From Pseudomonas sp. (GTDB lineage Bacteria > Pseudomonadota > Gammaproteobacteria > Pseudomonadales > Pseudomonadaceae): a stretch of 64,000 nt of DNA. The stretch lies in the NCBI RefSeq assembly GCF_002796985.1, contig NZ_PEKX01000012.1, forward strand, positions 124,001-188,000, in the 5' to 3' direction. Made by a program: the position numbers and the translations under genes. Below, one piece after another: positions 15,778-25,010 of this stretch. The notes beneath the pieces are model-generated. The model worked only from the letters and a program-made list of their open reading frames with translations, did not search any database and had not been told where the DNA came from. The number at the start of each line of letters is the position of its first letter. The first letter of the stretch is position 1.

Positions 15778-16845
15778 ATGTCGTTGACCGACCAGACCAT
15801 CCGCTCCCGCGAAGGCGAAGAACTCGATGCCGCCGTGATCGACGGCTACCTCAAGGACCACATCCCCGGCCTGCAGGGTCAGCCGCGCATCAGCCAGTTC
15901 CCCGGCGGCGCCTCGAACCTGACCTACCTGATCCAGTACGACAACCAGGAACTGGTCCTGCGCCGCCCGCCGTTCGGCAAGAAGGCCAAGTCCGCCCACG
16001 ACATGGGCCGCGAATACCGCATCCTGAACCAGCTCAAGGACGGCTTCCCCTACTGCCCCAAGGCGTACGCCTACTGCACCGACGAATCGGTGATCGGCGC
16101 CGAGTTCTACGTCATGGAGCGGGTCAACGGCATCATCCTGCGCAGCGACCTGCCGAAGGAGCTGAACCTCGACGCCGGGAAGACCACCGCCCTGTGCAAG
16201 AGCTTCATCGACAAGTTCGTCGACCTGCACAACGTCGACTACAACGCCTGCGGCCTGGGTGACCTGGGCAAGCCCGAGGGCTATGTGCAGCGCCAGATTG
16301 GCGGCTGGATCGATCGTTATGAGAAGTCCCTGACCCCCGATGCGCCGGCCTGGGAACAGGTGAAGGTTTGGCTGCGCGAGAAGATGCCGGCCGACCATCA
16401 CAAGCCGGGGATCGTGCACAACGACTACCGCTTCGACAACGTCATCCTCGACCCGAACAACCCGATGCAGATCATCGGCGTGCTCGACTGGGAAATGACC
16501 ACCCTCGGCGACCCGCTGATGGACCTGGGCAACACCCTCGCCTACTGGATCGAAGCGGGCGACCCGCAACCGATGCAGATGCTGCGCCGCCAGCCCAGCC
16601 ACGAGCCGGGCATGCTGACCCGACAGCAGTTCGCCGACTACTACGCCGAGCGCGCCGGCATCCAGATCGACAACCTCGATTACTACTACACCTACGGCCT
16701 GTTCCGCCTGGCCGGCATCATGCAGCAGATCTACTACCGCTTCTTCCACGGCCAGACCCAGGACAAGCGCTTCGCCACCTTCATCCATGCCAACAAGCTG
16801 CTGGAACAGGTGAGCCTGCAAGTCATCGGCAAGTCCCGCCTGTAA
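15778..16845 (+). CDS. ACAD10-like aminoglycoside phosphotransferase-fold kinase
   Basis: 355 residues starting at the ATG at 15778, with AAGAAAGGG upstream. The kinase elements are visible: ISQFPGGASNLTYLI (nucleotide loop), the Brenner motif HNDYRFDNVI (catalytic Asp about residue 219) and the metal-binding DWEMTTLGDPLMDLG (Asp about 238). This subgroup is related to human ACAD10/11 N-terminal kinases, which phosphorylate 4-hydroxy fatty acyl-CoAs and are usually genomically linked with acyl-CoA dehydrogenases and SDR enzymes. Here the SDR gene follows after 28 bases, fitting that role; the dehydrogenase is not in the cluster. Confidence 0.88.
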   Translation: MSLTDQTIRSREGEELDAAVIDGYLKDHIPGLQGQPRISQFPGGASNLTYLIQYDNQELVLRRPPFGKKAKSAHDMGREYRILNQLKDGFPYCPKAYAYCTDESVIGAEFYVMERVNGIILRSDLPKELNLDAGKTTALCKSFIDKFVDLHNVDYNACGLGDLGKPEGYVQRQIGGWIDRYEKSLTPDAPAWEQVKVWLREKMPADHHKPGIVHNDYRFDNVILDPNNPMQIIGVLDWEMTTLGDPLMDLGNTLAYWIEAGDPQPMQMLRRQPSHEPGMLTRQQFADYYAERAGIQIDNLDYYYTYGLFRLAGIMQQIYYRFFHGQTQDKRFATFIHANKLLEQVSLQVIGKSRL

Positions 16846-16873
16846 AAGGCGCCAAAGAACAAGGAGAACTCCC

Positions 16874-17641
16874 ATGTCCAAGACCCAACTGTTCGACCTC
16901 GAAGGCAAGATTGCCTTCGTCTCCGGCGCCAGCCGCGGCATCGGCGAGGCCATCGCCAAGCTGCTGGCCCAACAGGGCGCCCACGTGATCGTCTCCAGCC
17001 GCAAGATCGACGGCTGCCAGGCCGTGGCTGACGAAATCGTCGCCGCCGGCGGCAAAGCCACCGCAATTGCCTGCCACATCGGCGAGATGGAGCAGATCCA
17101 GGCCGTCTTCGCCCAGATCCGCGAGCAGTTCGGCCGCCTGGACATCCTGGTCAACAACGCCGCCACCAACCCGCAGTTCTGCAACGTGCTGGACACCGAC
17201 CTGTCGGCCTTCCAGAAGACCGTCGACGTGAACATCCGCGGCTACTACTTCATGTCCATCGAAGGCGGCAAGCTGATGAAGGCCAACGGCGGCGGCAGCA
17301 TCATCAACGTCGCCTCGGTCAACGGCGTCACCCCCGGCGAGTTCCAGGGCATCTACTCGGTGACCAAGGCCGCAGTGATCAGCATGACCAAGGTCTTCGC
17401 CAAGGAATGCGCGCAGTTCAACATCCGCTGCAACGCCCTGCTGCCGGGCCTGACCGACACCAAGTTCGCCTCGGCGCTGGTGAGCAACGACGCCATCCGC
17501 AACGTTGCCCTGCAGCGCATCCCGCTCAAGCGCGTGGCCGACCCGAGCGAAATGGCCGGCGCCGTGCTGTACCTCGCCAGCGATGCCTCCAGCTACACCA
17601 CCGGCGTGACGCTGAACGTGGACGGCGGCTTCCTCGCCTAA
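16874..17641 (+). CDS. Short-chain dehydrogenase/reductase
   Basis: 255 residues of a classical SDR. The cofactor motif is SGASRGIG (residues 17-24), followed by LVNNAATNP, the catalytic Ser in INVASVNG and Y-x-x-x-K in YSVTKAA, and a final DGGFLA C-terminus. The charged Arg-Lys after the second strand (SSRKIDG) fits NADP(H). In this operon it most likely acts on a hydroxyacyl-CoA or ketoacyl intermediate made with the upstream kinase. AAGGAGAA lies seven bases before the ATG. Confidence 0.92.
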   Translation: MSKTQLFDLEGKIAFVSGASRGIGEAIAKLLAQQGAHVIVSSRKIDGCQAVADEIVAAGGKATAIACHIGEMEQIQAVFAQIREQFGRLDILVNNAATNPQFCNVLDTDLSAFQKTVDVNIRGYYFMSIEGGKLMKANGGGSIINVASVNGVTPGEFQGIYSVTKAAVISMTKVFAKECAQFNIRCNALLPGLTDTKFASALVSNDAIRNVALQRIPLKRVADPSEMAGAVLYLASDASSYTTGVTLNVDGGFLA

Positions 17642-17660
17642 GCGTTATCGCGGAAACGAA

Positions 17661-17686
17661 AAAGGGAGCCGGTTGGCTCCCTTCTT
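17661..17686 (+). terminator. Rho-independent terminator after the SDR gene
   Basis: AAGGGAGCC-GGTT-GGCTCCCTT, 20 bases after the stop. Confidence 0.8.
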
Positions 17687-17709
17687 CATGGGCGGAACGT
17701 GGGGTTTTC

Positions 17710-17789
17710 GTAGGAGCGAGCTTGCTCGCGAACGCCTCGCCCCCATGGACTCCGGCGTGATGCGGGTTCGCGAGCAAGCTCGCTCCTAC
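17710..17789. repeat. REP doublet (REPIN-like)
   Basis: Inverted copies of the same 23-base REP as at 9884: 17710-17732 and 17767-17789, with a different 34-base middle. Confidence 0.9.
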
Positions 17790-17799
17790 ATAACAGCAG

Positions 17800-18444
17800 T
17801 CACTGCCAGGTCTTGAGCGCCTGGTTCGCCGCCGCATTCATCGGTTCGGCGGTCAGCCCACCCGCCCCGTAGCGCACGGCGAACACCGCCTGGTCCGCCA
17901 GCGGCAGGTAGTTCACCCGGCCGGCCTTGGGCACGAAGGTCAGCAGGTCATGCTGGCCGTCGCGCAGCCAGCGCCACAGGTCGATACCCGGCACGTCGTC
18001 CGCCAGCGATACCTTGCGCCCCAGGCTCTGCTGCTCCACGGCCAGGAAGCGGCCGCTGAGGTCCTGCAGGCGGTAGCCCGGCGCCAGGCCGATCAGCCGT
18101 GCCAACCCTTTCCACTCCAGCACCCGCGCATCCAGTTGCCAGAGGTCGCCGGCCAGCTCCACGCGGCGCTCCTCATCGCCTTGCAGCAGGGTTACCTCGA
18201 AGCGTTGCTCGCCCAGCTTGTGGAAGCTCAAGGTCGCCAGCGGGCGCTCCGCTGGCAGCGCGTCGTAGCTGCGCAGATCCCAGGCCACCAGCGCCACCAG
18301 CGCGGCCACGGCCACGAACAGCATCCCCGCCGTGCCCCGCAACCAACCGAGGAACCAGTGACGGTCAAACAGAATGCGGGCGGCTACCACCAGGACCAAC
18401 AGCGCCAGGAGGGCAACGACCCAAGCCAGACCGTCGTACTGCAT
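17800..18444 (-). CDS. Two-helix membrane protein of unknown function
   Basis: 214 residues. Two hydrophobic helices at the N-terminus (about 8-25 and 35-56) are followed by a soluble domain with the pattern LATLSFHKLGEQRFEVTLLQGDEERRVELAGDLWQLDARVLEWKG, then YRLQDLSGRFLAVEQQ. I do not recognise a defined domain; the soluble part presumably lies in the periplasm. The gene is single, close to the REP doublet at its 3' end. Homologues are common in pseudomonads as hypothetical membrane proteins. Confidence 0.7.
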   Translation of the reverse strand: MQYDGLAWVVALLALLVLVVAARILFDRHWFLGWLRGTAGMLFVAVAALVALVAWDLRSYDALPAERPLATLSFHKLGEQRFEVTLLQGDEERRVELAGDLWQLDARVLEWKGLARLIGLAPGYRLQDLSGRFLAVEQQSLGRKVSLADDVPGIDLWRWLRDGQHDLLTFVPKAGRVNYLPLADQAVFAVRYGAGGLTAEPMNAAANQALKTWQ

Positions 18445-18600
18445 CGAATGATTTCCTTACACGTGGAATTGCCGGCATTATGCGCACCGCGTATCTGCGC
18501 GGCCAGCCAGACCGTCGCAGCTTTCGGGCCCGTTAACGTTTCCCGCGCGCCATTCTTTACGAGAGAGTGTCGCCACGGGCCCCCGATCAAGGCCTGACTC

Positions 18601-19380
18601 ATGCCCTTCGAACTCGTCGTAGACCCGACCACCCTCGTCATTCTTGCCGGCGTCGCCTTCCTCGCCGGTTTCATCGATGCCATCGCCGGCGGCGGTGGCC
18701 TGCTGACCATCCCGGCCCTGCTCACTGCCGGCGTACCCCCACACCTGGCGCTGGGCACCAACAAGCTGAGCTCGACCTTCGGCGCCGCCGTGGCCAGCTA
18801 CACCTTCTACCGGCGCAAACTGTTCCAGCCGCGCCAGTGGCGCAAGGGCATCATCGCCACCGCCATCGGTGCCGCACTGGGCGCCTGGGCCGCGCACCTG
18901 ATGCCGGCGGAATGGCTCAACCGCATGCTGCCGGTGGTGGTATTCGGCTGTGGCCTGTACCTGCTGTTCGGCAAGACGCCCGAAGCGCCGCTGGACGCCA
19001 ACCCGCGTATCGCCCAGGGTCGCCAGTGGCCGCAAGGCCTCGGCCTGGGTTTCTACGACGGCGTAGCCGGCCCCGGCACGGGCGCCTTCTGGACCGTCAG
19101 CAGCCTGCTGATGTACCCGCTCGACCTGGTTCGCGCCAGCGGCGTGGCGCGCAGCATGAACTTCGTCAGCAACATCGTCGCGCTGGCGGTGTTCATCGCC
19201 TCGGGTCAGGTGGTGTGGCTGATGGGCCTGTGCATGGGCAGTTCGCTGATGGTCGGCGCCTACTTCGGCGCGCGCACAGCGATTGGCGGCGGTGCCAAGT
19301 TCATCCGCCCGGTGTTCATCCTGGTGGTACTGGCGCTGACCGTGCGCCTGGCCTGGCAGCACTGGTTCAGCGCAGTCTGA
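18601..19380 (+). CDS. TSUP family permease (sulfite exporter TauE/SafE type)
   Basis: 259 residues with about eight membrane helices. The two TSUP signature repeats are visible: GFIDAIAGGGGLLTIPALL and HLALGTNKLSSTFGA in the first half, GFYDGVAGPGTGAFW and RSMNFVSNIVALAVF in the second. TSUP proteins move organosulfonates, sulfite or carboxylates across the inner membrane. Similar to E. coli YfcA. No metabolic neighbour indicates the substrate. Confidence 0.9.
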   Translation: MPFELVVDPTTLVILAGVAFLAGFIDAIAGGGGLLTIPALLTAGVPPHLALGTNKLSSTFGAAVASYTFYRRKLFQPRQWRKGIIATAIGAALGAWAAHLMPAEWLNRMLPVVVFGCGLYLLFGKTPEAPLDANPRIAQGRQWPQGLGLGFYDGVAGPGTGAFWTVSSLLMYPLDLVRASGVARSMNFVSNIVALAVFIASGQVVWLMGLCMGSSLMVGAYFGARTAIGGGAKFIRPVFILVVLALTVRLAWQHWFSAV

Positions 19381-19404
19381 TGGCCTCGCGCAGCGCCTGA
19401 AGCT

Positions 19405-20244
19405 TCAGGCGCCGCCGGGCAGGACGGGATCGGGACGACCGGCGCGGCGCGCCAGGTAGACCTCGATCAGGTAGCGGGCGATGGAGCGCTCGGCCGGCAG
19501 GCGCGGCAACTCGTCGACGTGGAACCAGCGGGCATCCTCGATCTCGTCCGGCTGCATGACGATCTCGCCGCTGACGTACTCGGCGTGGTAGCCGAACATC
19601 AGCGAATGCGGGAACGGCCAGGGCTGGCTGCCCATGTAGCGGATATTGCCGATCTCGACGCCCACCTCTTCGCGCACTTCGCGCGCGACGCAGTGCTCCA
19701 CCGACTCGCCTGGTTCGACGAAGCCAGCCAGGGTGCTGTACATCCCCGGCACGAAGCGCGGCGAACGCGCCAGCAGCACTTCATCGCCACGGGTCACCAG
19801 CACGATCATGCTCGGCGACAGCAGCGGGTAACGCTGGATGCCGCAGCTTTCGCACTGCATGGCACGGTCGCGGGGCATGCGCAGATTGGGCTGGCCACAA
19901 CTGCCGCAGAAGCGGTTCTGCCGCCACCAGATACCGACCTGGCTGGCGAAGCCGAGCATGGCGAAGAGGTCTTCCTCGGCCTGCATCATGAACTGGCGCA
20001 GACTGACCCAGCTGGCGTCTTCCAGCGGGTCGGTACGGTCGATTTCCAGCAAGTACACCGGCTCGCCGTCGAATTGGCCGACGGCATGCTCGGACAGCAC
20101 CGAGAGGTCCTGGCGCTTGAGCCAGTCACGGGGGAACAGCACGCCGTTGCTGTCGGCGAGGAACTGTTGCTGGCAGTGGGCAAGCGCCCAGCCACCGTTC
20201 GCTGCCACCTCGAACATCGAGGATTCCCAGCGCCCGGTACGCAT
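19405..20244 (-). CDS. nudC: NADH pyrophosphatase / RNA decapping hydrolase NudC
   Basis: 279 residues. A zinc ribbon (Cys113, Cys116, Cys131, Cys134) precedes the Nudix box ([20 protein letters not shown], from residue 174) and the diagnostic SQPWPFPHS array (206-214), which together define NudC rather than other Nudix enzymes. It splits NAD(H) into NMN and AMP and removes NAD caps from RNA 5' ends. The start ATG overlaps the upstream gene's TGA (ATGA), which fixes this start and implies translational coupling to that gene. Confidence 0.95.
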   Translation of the reverse strand: MRTGRWESSMFEVAANGGWALAHCQQQFLADSNGVLFPRDWLKRQDLSVLSEHAVGQFDGEPVYLLEIDRTDPLEDASWVSLRQFMMQAEEDLFAMLGFASQVGIWWRQNRFCGSCGQPNLRMPRDRAMQCESCGIQRYPLLSPSMIVLVTRGDEVLLARSPRFVPGMYSTLAGFVEPGESVEHCVAREVREEVGVEIGNIRYMGSQPWPFPHSLMFGYHAEYVSGEIVMQPDEIEDARWFHVDELPRLPAERSIARYLIEVYLARRAGRPDPVLPGGA

Positions 20245-21917
20245 CAGGCTGCCACCGTCAGGCCCAGGGCCTTGACGCTCTCGCTGGCGACGTCGAGGAC
20301 GTCGGGTTGGCCTTCAGGCCGCATCATGGCTCCACCCTCCAGGTAGTACTCCAGGCCGGTCAACGCATCCGCCAGGGTTTCCAGCATCTGCTCGGACGGC
20401 ATCTGGGTGACTTCGATCATCTGCCCCTGAATGTAATCGGCACAGGCGCCCACGAGCAATGCCGCGCGCTCCTGGCCGAGGAACCATAGCCCACCGCGCA
20501 CCGCCTGCAGGCTGATCGGTACGTTGGCCAGGTGCAGCTTGTCGCCATTGGATTCCAGGTACGCGGTGATCGCGCGCTTGGCCAGCGCCAGGCCTGCCTG
20601 GGCCTCGTCAATTACCACGATGCGGGCTTCGGCGAGCTGGTGCACGGCGAAGGAGTCGTCCTCGCCCATCGGAGCCGGACGTGCGCTCATGCGCTCACCC
20701 CGCACCAGGTTGCCGACCATGCTCTCCACGTACAGCAGCGCGTCGGCCAGGGAGTTTAGCGCGGCAGGTTCATCCACCGAGCCTTTGGCGACCCAGCCGG
20801 CAACCACACCATGCTGATGCTGCAGCGAGGTGGCGGCGGAGTTCAGGCCGACCATGCCCAGGGTCTTGGCCAGCTTGCCCAGCTGGGTGTGCAGGATGCC
20901 CAAGGCATCGGCCTGGGATACGCCACGCTCGATCAAGTCGAGCTGGTCCTTCACTGCGGTGAGTTCCTCGCGGATCGCCACCGACAGCGAGCGCATCACT
21001 GACTTGCCGGGACCGGACAGGCGCTGCGACTCGTCTTCGAGCAGGTGATCGGTGAATGGCAGCGGGGCCAGGCCGAACACCTGGCGCAATTCGGTGGCGC
21101 GCACGCCGCTGGTGTCAGCCAGCGTGGTGAGGTACAGCAGCTCCTTGAGCAACTGACGCGGCGCTTCGTACTGCGGGTTGGCGATCAGTTGCTTCAGCTC
21201 GCGGTCCAGGCGCGAGAACACCTGCTTGCGCGTCTTGCGCGGCAGCATCTGCGCGTCCACCAGCGACTCCAGCGCGCCAGCGCCGACCCAGCACAGGCGG
21301 GTGCGCGCAGCACTGCCCAGCAGCACGTCGAGCTTGCCCAGCGCGCGGCCCATCAGCTTGAGGCTGGGGTAGAGATTCTGTTCGCGGATCAGCCCTACCA
21401 GGCCGACCTGGTACATCTGCCGCAGGCGGCGGACTTCGCGGGCCGGGTCTTCGACCTGCGGCGCGGTGACCGCGCGCAGCGGGCGCGGCAGATCCAGGCG
21501 TGCGCTGAAGAAGAAGCTCTCCGGCAGCGCGGGCTGGCCGGCGGCCTGACGCACGTCGTTGATCGCTGGCAGCAGCAGCTCGGGGATTTCCTGGCGGTGC
21601 GCTTCGAGGTTTTCCAGGTAGCGGCGCAGCACATAGAGAGCGTTGCCGAGCGCGGCCAACTGGCCGTCGCGGTCTTCACTGACCCCGGTCGGAATGTCGG
21701 TGGCCAGGTCCAGCGCTTCCTGCGCCAGCAGTTCGGCGCCGGCCAGCTCGATGAGATTCAGCGTGCCGCGAATCTGGCTCAGGCAATCGACGGAATGTTG
21801 CAGCAGGCTGCCGTTCTGACGCTCGGCGATGAAGTGCTCGAGATTCTGCTCGGCCTCCTCCATCGTCGCGAACAACTCGTCGCGGACCAGACTGAGGGAC
21901 GTGGCTCCAGTAACCAT
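20244..21917 (-). CDS. Stand-alone protein resembling the ChpA/PilL N-terminal region
   Basis: 557 residues, almost all helical, no membrane segment. Segments such as [61 protein letters not shown] and CADYIQG look like the N-terminal phosphotransfer-like region of the hybrid kinase ChpA/PilL, where the pattern is 'H.V.G.L..VEL.GA..LAEE...' and 'LP.YLE.L..G..D.P..LLP.LNDLR'. Here the expected histidine in the first helix is replaced (S-Q-I-R-G-T), and no CheA kinase, dimerisation, CheW-like or receiver domain follows. It is therefore a possible scaffold or decoy for twitching/mechanosensing signalling, or an independent paralogue. Its stop overlaps the nudC start. Function unknown. Confidence 0.65.
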   Translation of the reverse strand: MVTGATSLSLVRDELFATMEEAEQNLEHFIAERQNGSLLQHSVDCLSQIRGTLNLIELAGAELLAQEALDLATDIPTGVSEDRDGQLAALGNALYVLRRYLENLEAHRQEIPELLLPAINDVRQAAGQPALPESFFFSARLDLPRPLRAVTAPQVEDPAREVRRLRQMYQVGLVGLIREQNLYPSLKLMGRALGKLDVLLGSAARTRLCWVGAGALESLVDAQMLPRKTRKQVFSRLDRELKQLIANPQYEAPRQLLKELLYLTTLADTSGVRATELRQVFGLAPLPFTDHLLEDESQRLSGPGKSVMRSLSVAIREELTAVKDQLDLIERGVSQADALGILHTQLGKLAKTLGMVGLNSAATSLQHQHGVVAGWVAKGSVDEPAALNSLADALLYVESMVGNLVRGERMSARPAPMGEDDSFAVHQLAEARIVVIDEAQAGLALAKRAITAYLESNGDKLHLANVPISLQAVRGGLWFLGQERAALLVGACADYIQGQMIEVTQMPSEQMLETLADALTGLEYYLEGGAMMRPEGQPDVLDVASESVKALGLTVAA

Positions 21918-21959
21918 CGGCCTAGTGCGCCTCCTGCGCGCAAGAAGAGTGAACGGACA

Positions 21960-22772
21960 TCAATCGGCGAACTCGGGGGTCTTCTTGCTCATGTGCGCCA
22001 TCATGGCGGCCTGCAGGTCAGCGGACTGCAGCATGGCGGCGTTCCAGGTGGCGATGTATTCGAGGCCGTCCTCGACGCGGTGGTCACGGGCGTAGCCGAT
22101 CATTTCCTTGGTGCCGCGGATGGCGATCGGCGACTTGGCGGCGATCTGCCGGGCCAGCTCCATCACGCCGTCCTGCAGCGCGGAATGGTCGGCATAGACG
22201 CAGTTGACCAGGCCGATGCGCTGCGCTTCCTCGGCGTTGACGTTACGCCCGGTGTAGGCCAGCTCACGCATGATGCCATCGCCAATCAGGCGCGGCAGGC
22301 GTTGCAGGGTGCCGACATCGGCCGCCATGCCCATGTCGATTTCCTTGATGGAGAACTGCGCGTCCGCGCTGCAGTAGCGCATGTCGCAGGCGGAGATCAG
22401 GTCGATGCCGCCGCCGATGCAGTAGCCCTGGATCGCCGCGAGGACCGGCTTGCTGCATTTGTCCACGGCGGTGAAGGAGCCCTGCAGTTGCAGGATGGTC
22501 TTGCGCAGGGTGCGGGCGTTGCGGCCGACGTCCTTGCCCAGGTGGCTGGCGGCCTGGGCCAGCAGGGCCAGGTCGATACCGGCGGAGAAGTGCTTGCCGG
22601 CGCCGCTGAGGACGACGACGCGGACTTCATCCGTTTCATCGGCCCACTGAAAGATATCGATGATTTCCTTCCAGAAATCGACGTTCATCGCGTTGAGCTT
22701 TTCCGGACGGTTGATCTGCACATGGGCGATCTTGTCCGCCAGTTCAACGCGGAAGGCTTTGTATTCGGTCAC
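21960..22772 (-). CDS. Crotonase family enoyl-CoA hydratase/isomerase
   Basis: 270 residues from the GTG at 22770-22772, chosen because GAGGAC lies nine bases upstream and the product then starts TEYKAFRVELADKIAHVQIN, as in the family; longer versions begin in low-complexity sequence. Crotonase landmarks: SGAGKHFSAGIDLALL (oxyanion hole), AIQGYCIGGGIDLISACDMRY and FSIKEIDMGMAADVGTLQRL. The EID in that last part and D at the catalytic spot resemble the peroxisomal dienoyl-CoA isomerase (ECH1) group, which shifts double bonds in 3,5-dienoyl-CoA. It would serve beta-oxidation of unsaturated acyl chains. Confidence 0.88.
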   Translation of the reverse strand: MTEYKAFRVELADKIAHVQINRPEKLNAMNVDFWKEIIDIFQWADETDEVRVVVLSGAGKHFSAGIDLALLAQAASHLGKDVGRNARTLRKTILQLQGSFTAVDKCSKPVLAAIQGYCIGGGIDLISACDMRYCSADAQFSIKEIDMGMAADVGTLQRLPRLIGDGIMRELAYTGRNVNAEEAQRIGLVNCVYADHSALQDGVMELARQIAAKSPIAIRGTKEMIGYARDHRVEDGLEYIATWNAAMLQSADLQAAMMAHMSKKTPEFAD

Positions 22773-22918
22773 GGGAATGTCCTCGGGTATGCCCTGCTTC
22801 TTATCTGGGTGCGGCGCAGCCGCTGGAGCCCGGGCCAACAGTTCTTATTGGTGTTTCTGATTCGCGTGGGAAATAGATGTCGGAAATCGCGTCACTATAA
22901 CAAGGCGAAACTAAAAGT

Positions 22919-22953
22919 CGATGCCGTGGTCTGTGACGCAGCCCACGGCATCG
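22919..22953. terminator. Perfect 11-bp hairpin in the crotonase/permease gap
   Basis: CGATGCCGTGG (22919-22929) pairs with CCACGGCATCG (22943-22953). No T-run follows on either strand, so it may be a processing or regulatory hairpin rather than a terminator. Both flanking genes are on the minus strand. Confidence 0.5.
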
Positions 22954-23020
22954 GACGCGAATTGGCTCGCAAATTGGCCATCAAGTGATTGATCTGGCTG
23001 GAACGTGGCCCACGTGACAG

Positions 23021-24364
23021 TCAATCGCCGGAAGCCAGCGGCAGACCCTGTGCACGGTTGCGGTATTGGCGCCAGGTGTACATCGGGATACCCGCCATGA
23101 ACACCAGGAAGCCCCAGAAGATCGCCTGCTGGCCGGTACCGTACAGCGCCCACAGCGAGTAGAGGAAACCCAGGCAGCCAATGGCCAGCACCTGCGGCCG
23201 AGAGCGCGGGGAGAACGACTCCGGCTTCACCGCCAGCAGTTGCAGCAGCGCGGCGGTGCAGAACGCATAGGGCACGACACCAGTCATGGTGCCGAGCAGG
23301 ATGATGACGTTGAACACCTCCACCAGCTCGCCGTGGCCGTCGACCATCACCAGCGCCGTCACCAGCAACCCCGAAGACAGTAGCCCGTTGGCCGGCGCAC
23401 CGTTCTTGTTGAGTTTGCCCAGGGATTCAGGGAACAGCCCGTCGCGGGCCGGCGCCACCGGGATCTGGCCCTGCAGCAATACCCAGCCGTTGAGCGCGCC
23501 CAGGCAAGCAATCACTGCTCCACCAGCCACCAGGTAGTAGCCCCAGGTGCCCAGCAGGATGCGCGCTGCATCGGCGAAAGGCGAAGTGGACTTGGCCAGC
23601 ACTTCCGGCGGCATCAAGCCCTGCACGGCAGTGATGGAGAGGATGTACACGGCGGCGGCCGCGAGGGTGCCGACCAGTGTGGCGCGGGGAATGGTCTTCT
23701 TCGGGTCGCGCACGTCATCCGCCGGCACGGTGGCCGATTCCAGCCCGATGAACGACCAGAGCGTCAGCGCCGCCGTGGTGGCGATCGCCTGGGCGTAACC
23801 CATGTTCGGCAGTTCGCTGGCGGCGGGGATGGTCAGGTACTCGGGGTTGAAGTGGAACCAGCCGAGGATGCCCACCAGCAGCAGCGGGATCAGCTTGAGC
23901 GCGGTCAGGCAGTTCTGCACCACGGCGAAGGCGGTGATGCCGCGCAGGTTGATCAGGGTGCACAGCCAGATGGCGCCGATGGCCGTGGCGACCATCAGCA
24001 ACGGGTCGGCCAGCGCCGGAATGAACACCCGCAGGTAGCCCACTAGCGTGACGGCGATGGCGGCGTTGCCGATCCAGGCGGCCTTCCAGTAGGTCCAGGC
24101 GCAGAGATAGCCGGCAAAGCTGCCGAAACCGTCACGGGTATAGGCATAGGGGCCGCCGGCGCTGGGATTGAGCCGCGCCAGCCGGGCGAAAGTGAAGGCC
24201 AGGATGACCGCCCCGGTGCTCGATACCAGCCAGCCGAACAGGCTCAGCCCTCCGAACGCCGCCAGGCTCGACGGCAACAGGAACACCCCCGACCCCACCA
24301 TGTTGCCAACCACCAGCGCAGTGCAGCTCCAGAACCCCATGCTGCCCTTTTTCCCTTCCGCCAT
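23021..24364 (-). CDS. APC-superfamily amino acid permease, AdiC/CadB-like
   Basis: 447 residues with about twelve membrane helices. The N-terminal GFWSCTALVVGNMVGSGVFLLPSSLA is the APC antiporter motif (G-S/T-G-V/I-F in broken helix 1) seen in AdiC and CadB, and LWSFIGLESATVPADDVRDPKKTIPRAT is the second broken helix plus loop. CadB/AdiC exchange a basic amino acid for its decarboxylated amine. The lysine decarboxylase gene upstream on the same strand makes lysine/cadaverine exchange the likely job, though 646 non-coding bases separate the two. Confidence 0.88.
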   Translation of the reverse strand: MAEGKKGSMGFWSCTALVVGNMVGSGVFLLPSSLAAFGGLSLFGWLVSSTGAVILAFTFARLARLNPSAGGPYAYTRDGFGSFAGYLCAWTYWKAAWIGNAAIAVTLVGYLRVFIPALADPLLMVATAIGAIWLCTLINLRGITAFAVVQNCLTALKLIPLLLVGILGWFHFNPEYLTIPAASELPNMGYAQAIATTAALTLWSFIGLESATVPADDVRDPKKTIPRATLVGTLAAAAVYILSITAVQGLMPPEVLAKSTSPFADAARILLGTWGYYLVAGGAVIACLGALNGWVLLQGQIPVAPARDGLFPESLGKLNKNGAPANGLLSSGLLVTALVMVDGHGELVEVFNVIILLGTMTGVVPYAFCTAALLQLLAVKPESFSPRSRPQVLAIGCLGFLYSLWALYGTGQQAIFWGFLVFMAGIPMYTWRQYRNRAQGLPLASGD

Positions 24365-25010
24365 CTGCGCTCCTTAGAAGCCTGCGACTCAACTCATTAT
24401 TGATTGCGGCGTTTTGCCTTCAGGCACTTACAGCCTGTTCGCACGCAAAACTCCGATCTGCCCTACAGGGTAGACAGCACCAGGCAAAGGAGGAAACCGT
24501 TTTGCAGGACTAAGTCGCTCGTTTCGAGCAATTTCGCCCCGCCCGGTCAATGTCGCTGCAGAAAACCCACCCGTCAGACAGCACCCGACCTGGTGCGGGC
24601 CGATCTCGTAGCGCCGCTCGAATTGCAACGACAGCTCCCGGCGCGCCCGCTCACGCAGGCGTTCGCAGTCCTCACCGGAGCAGTCTGCCCAGGGTTCGCT
24701 GTCGAAGATGCACAGCGCATCCAGCGGCTGCGCCCTACCGACAGCAGCGGAACACCCGGGCAGAACCCCATGCCATTGGGCGCGGTTATCCGCGGATGGT
24801 TATGGAGGCGTTCGTCACCGCCCATGTCACCTCGCCAATACCGGTGGCAGCAGCAAAGAACTCAGGGTCGTGGCTGATCAGCAGGCTTTCGTCATGGGGA
24901 GACTTCCCTTTCCCCTCACCGCGCCCTTCACCGCTCTCCTCACCGAGCCGCAGCAGAATCGTTACTCGATTCAAAGTGGACGCCGGCCCCCGGAAACAGG
25001 GGCCGAGCGG
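24365..25010. other. Decayed stretch between ldcA and the permease
   Basis: No intact gene. On the minus strand two protein-like but startless pieces can be read. From 24974 to 24786 a product ends DESLLISHDPEFFAAATGI plus about 20 residues, resembling the 'LL(V/I)SHD..F' Walker B-to-switch segment of ABC ATPases. From about 24790 to 24428 a different frame reads LDALCIFDSEPWADCSGEDC and RRELSLQFERRYEIGPHQVG, not recognised. A hairpin GGCCCC-N8-GGGGCC lies near 24987-25006, after ldcA. The stretch looks like remains of lost genes. Confidence 0.4.

Noticed and set aside
22773..22838. Longer crotonase N-terminus
   Set aside because: Starts in Ala/Pro-rich low-complexity sequence without a ribosome-binding site; the GTG at 22770-22772 has one and matches family length.
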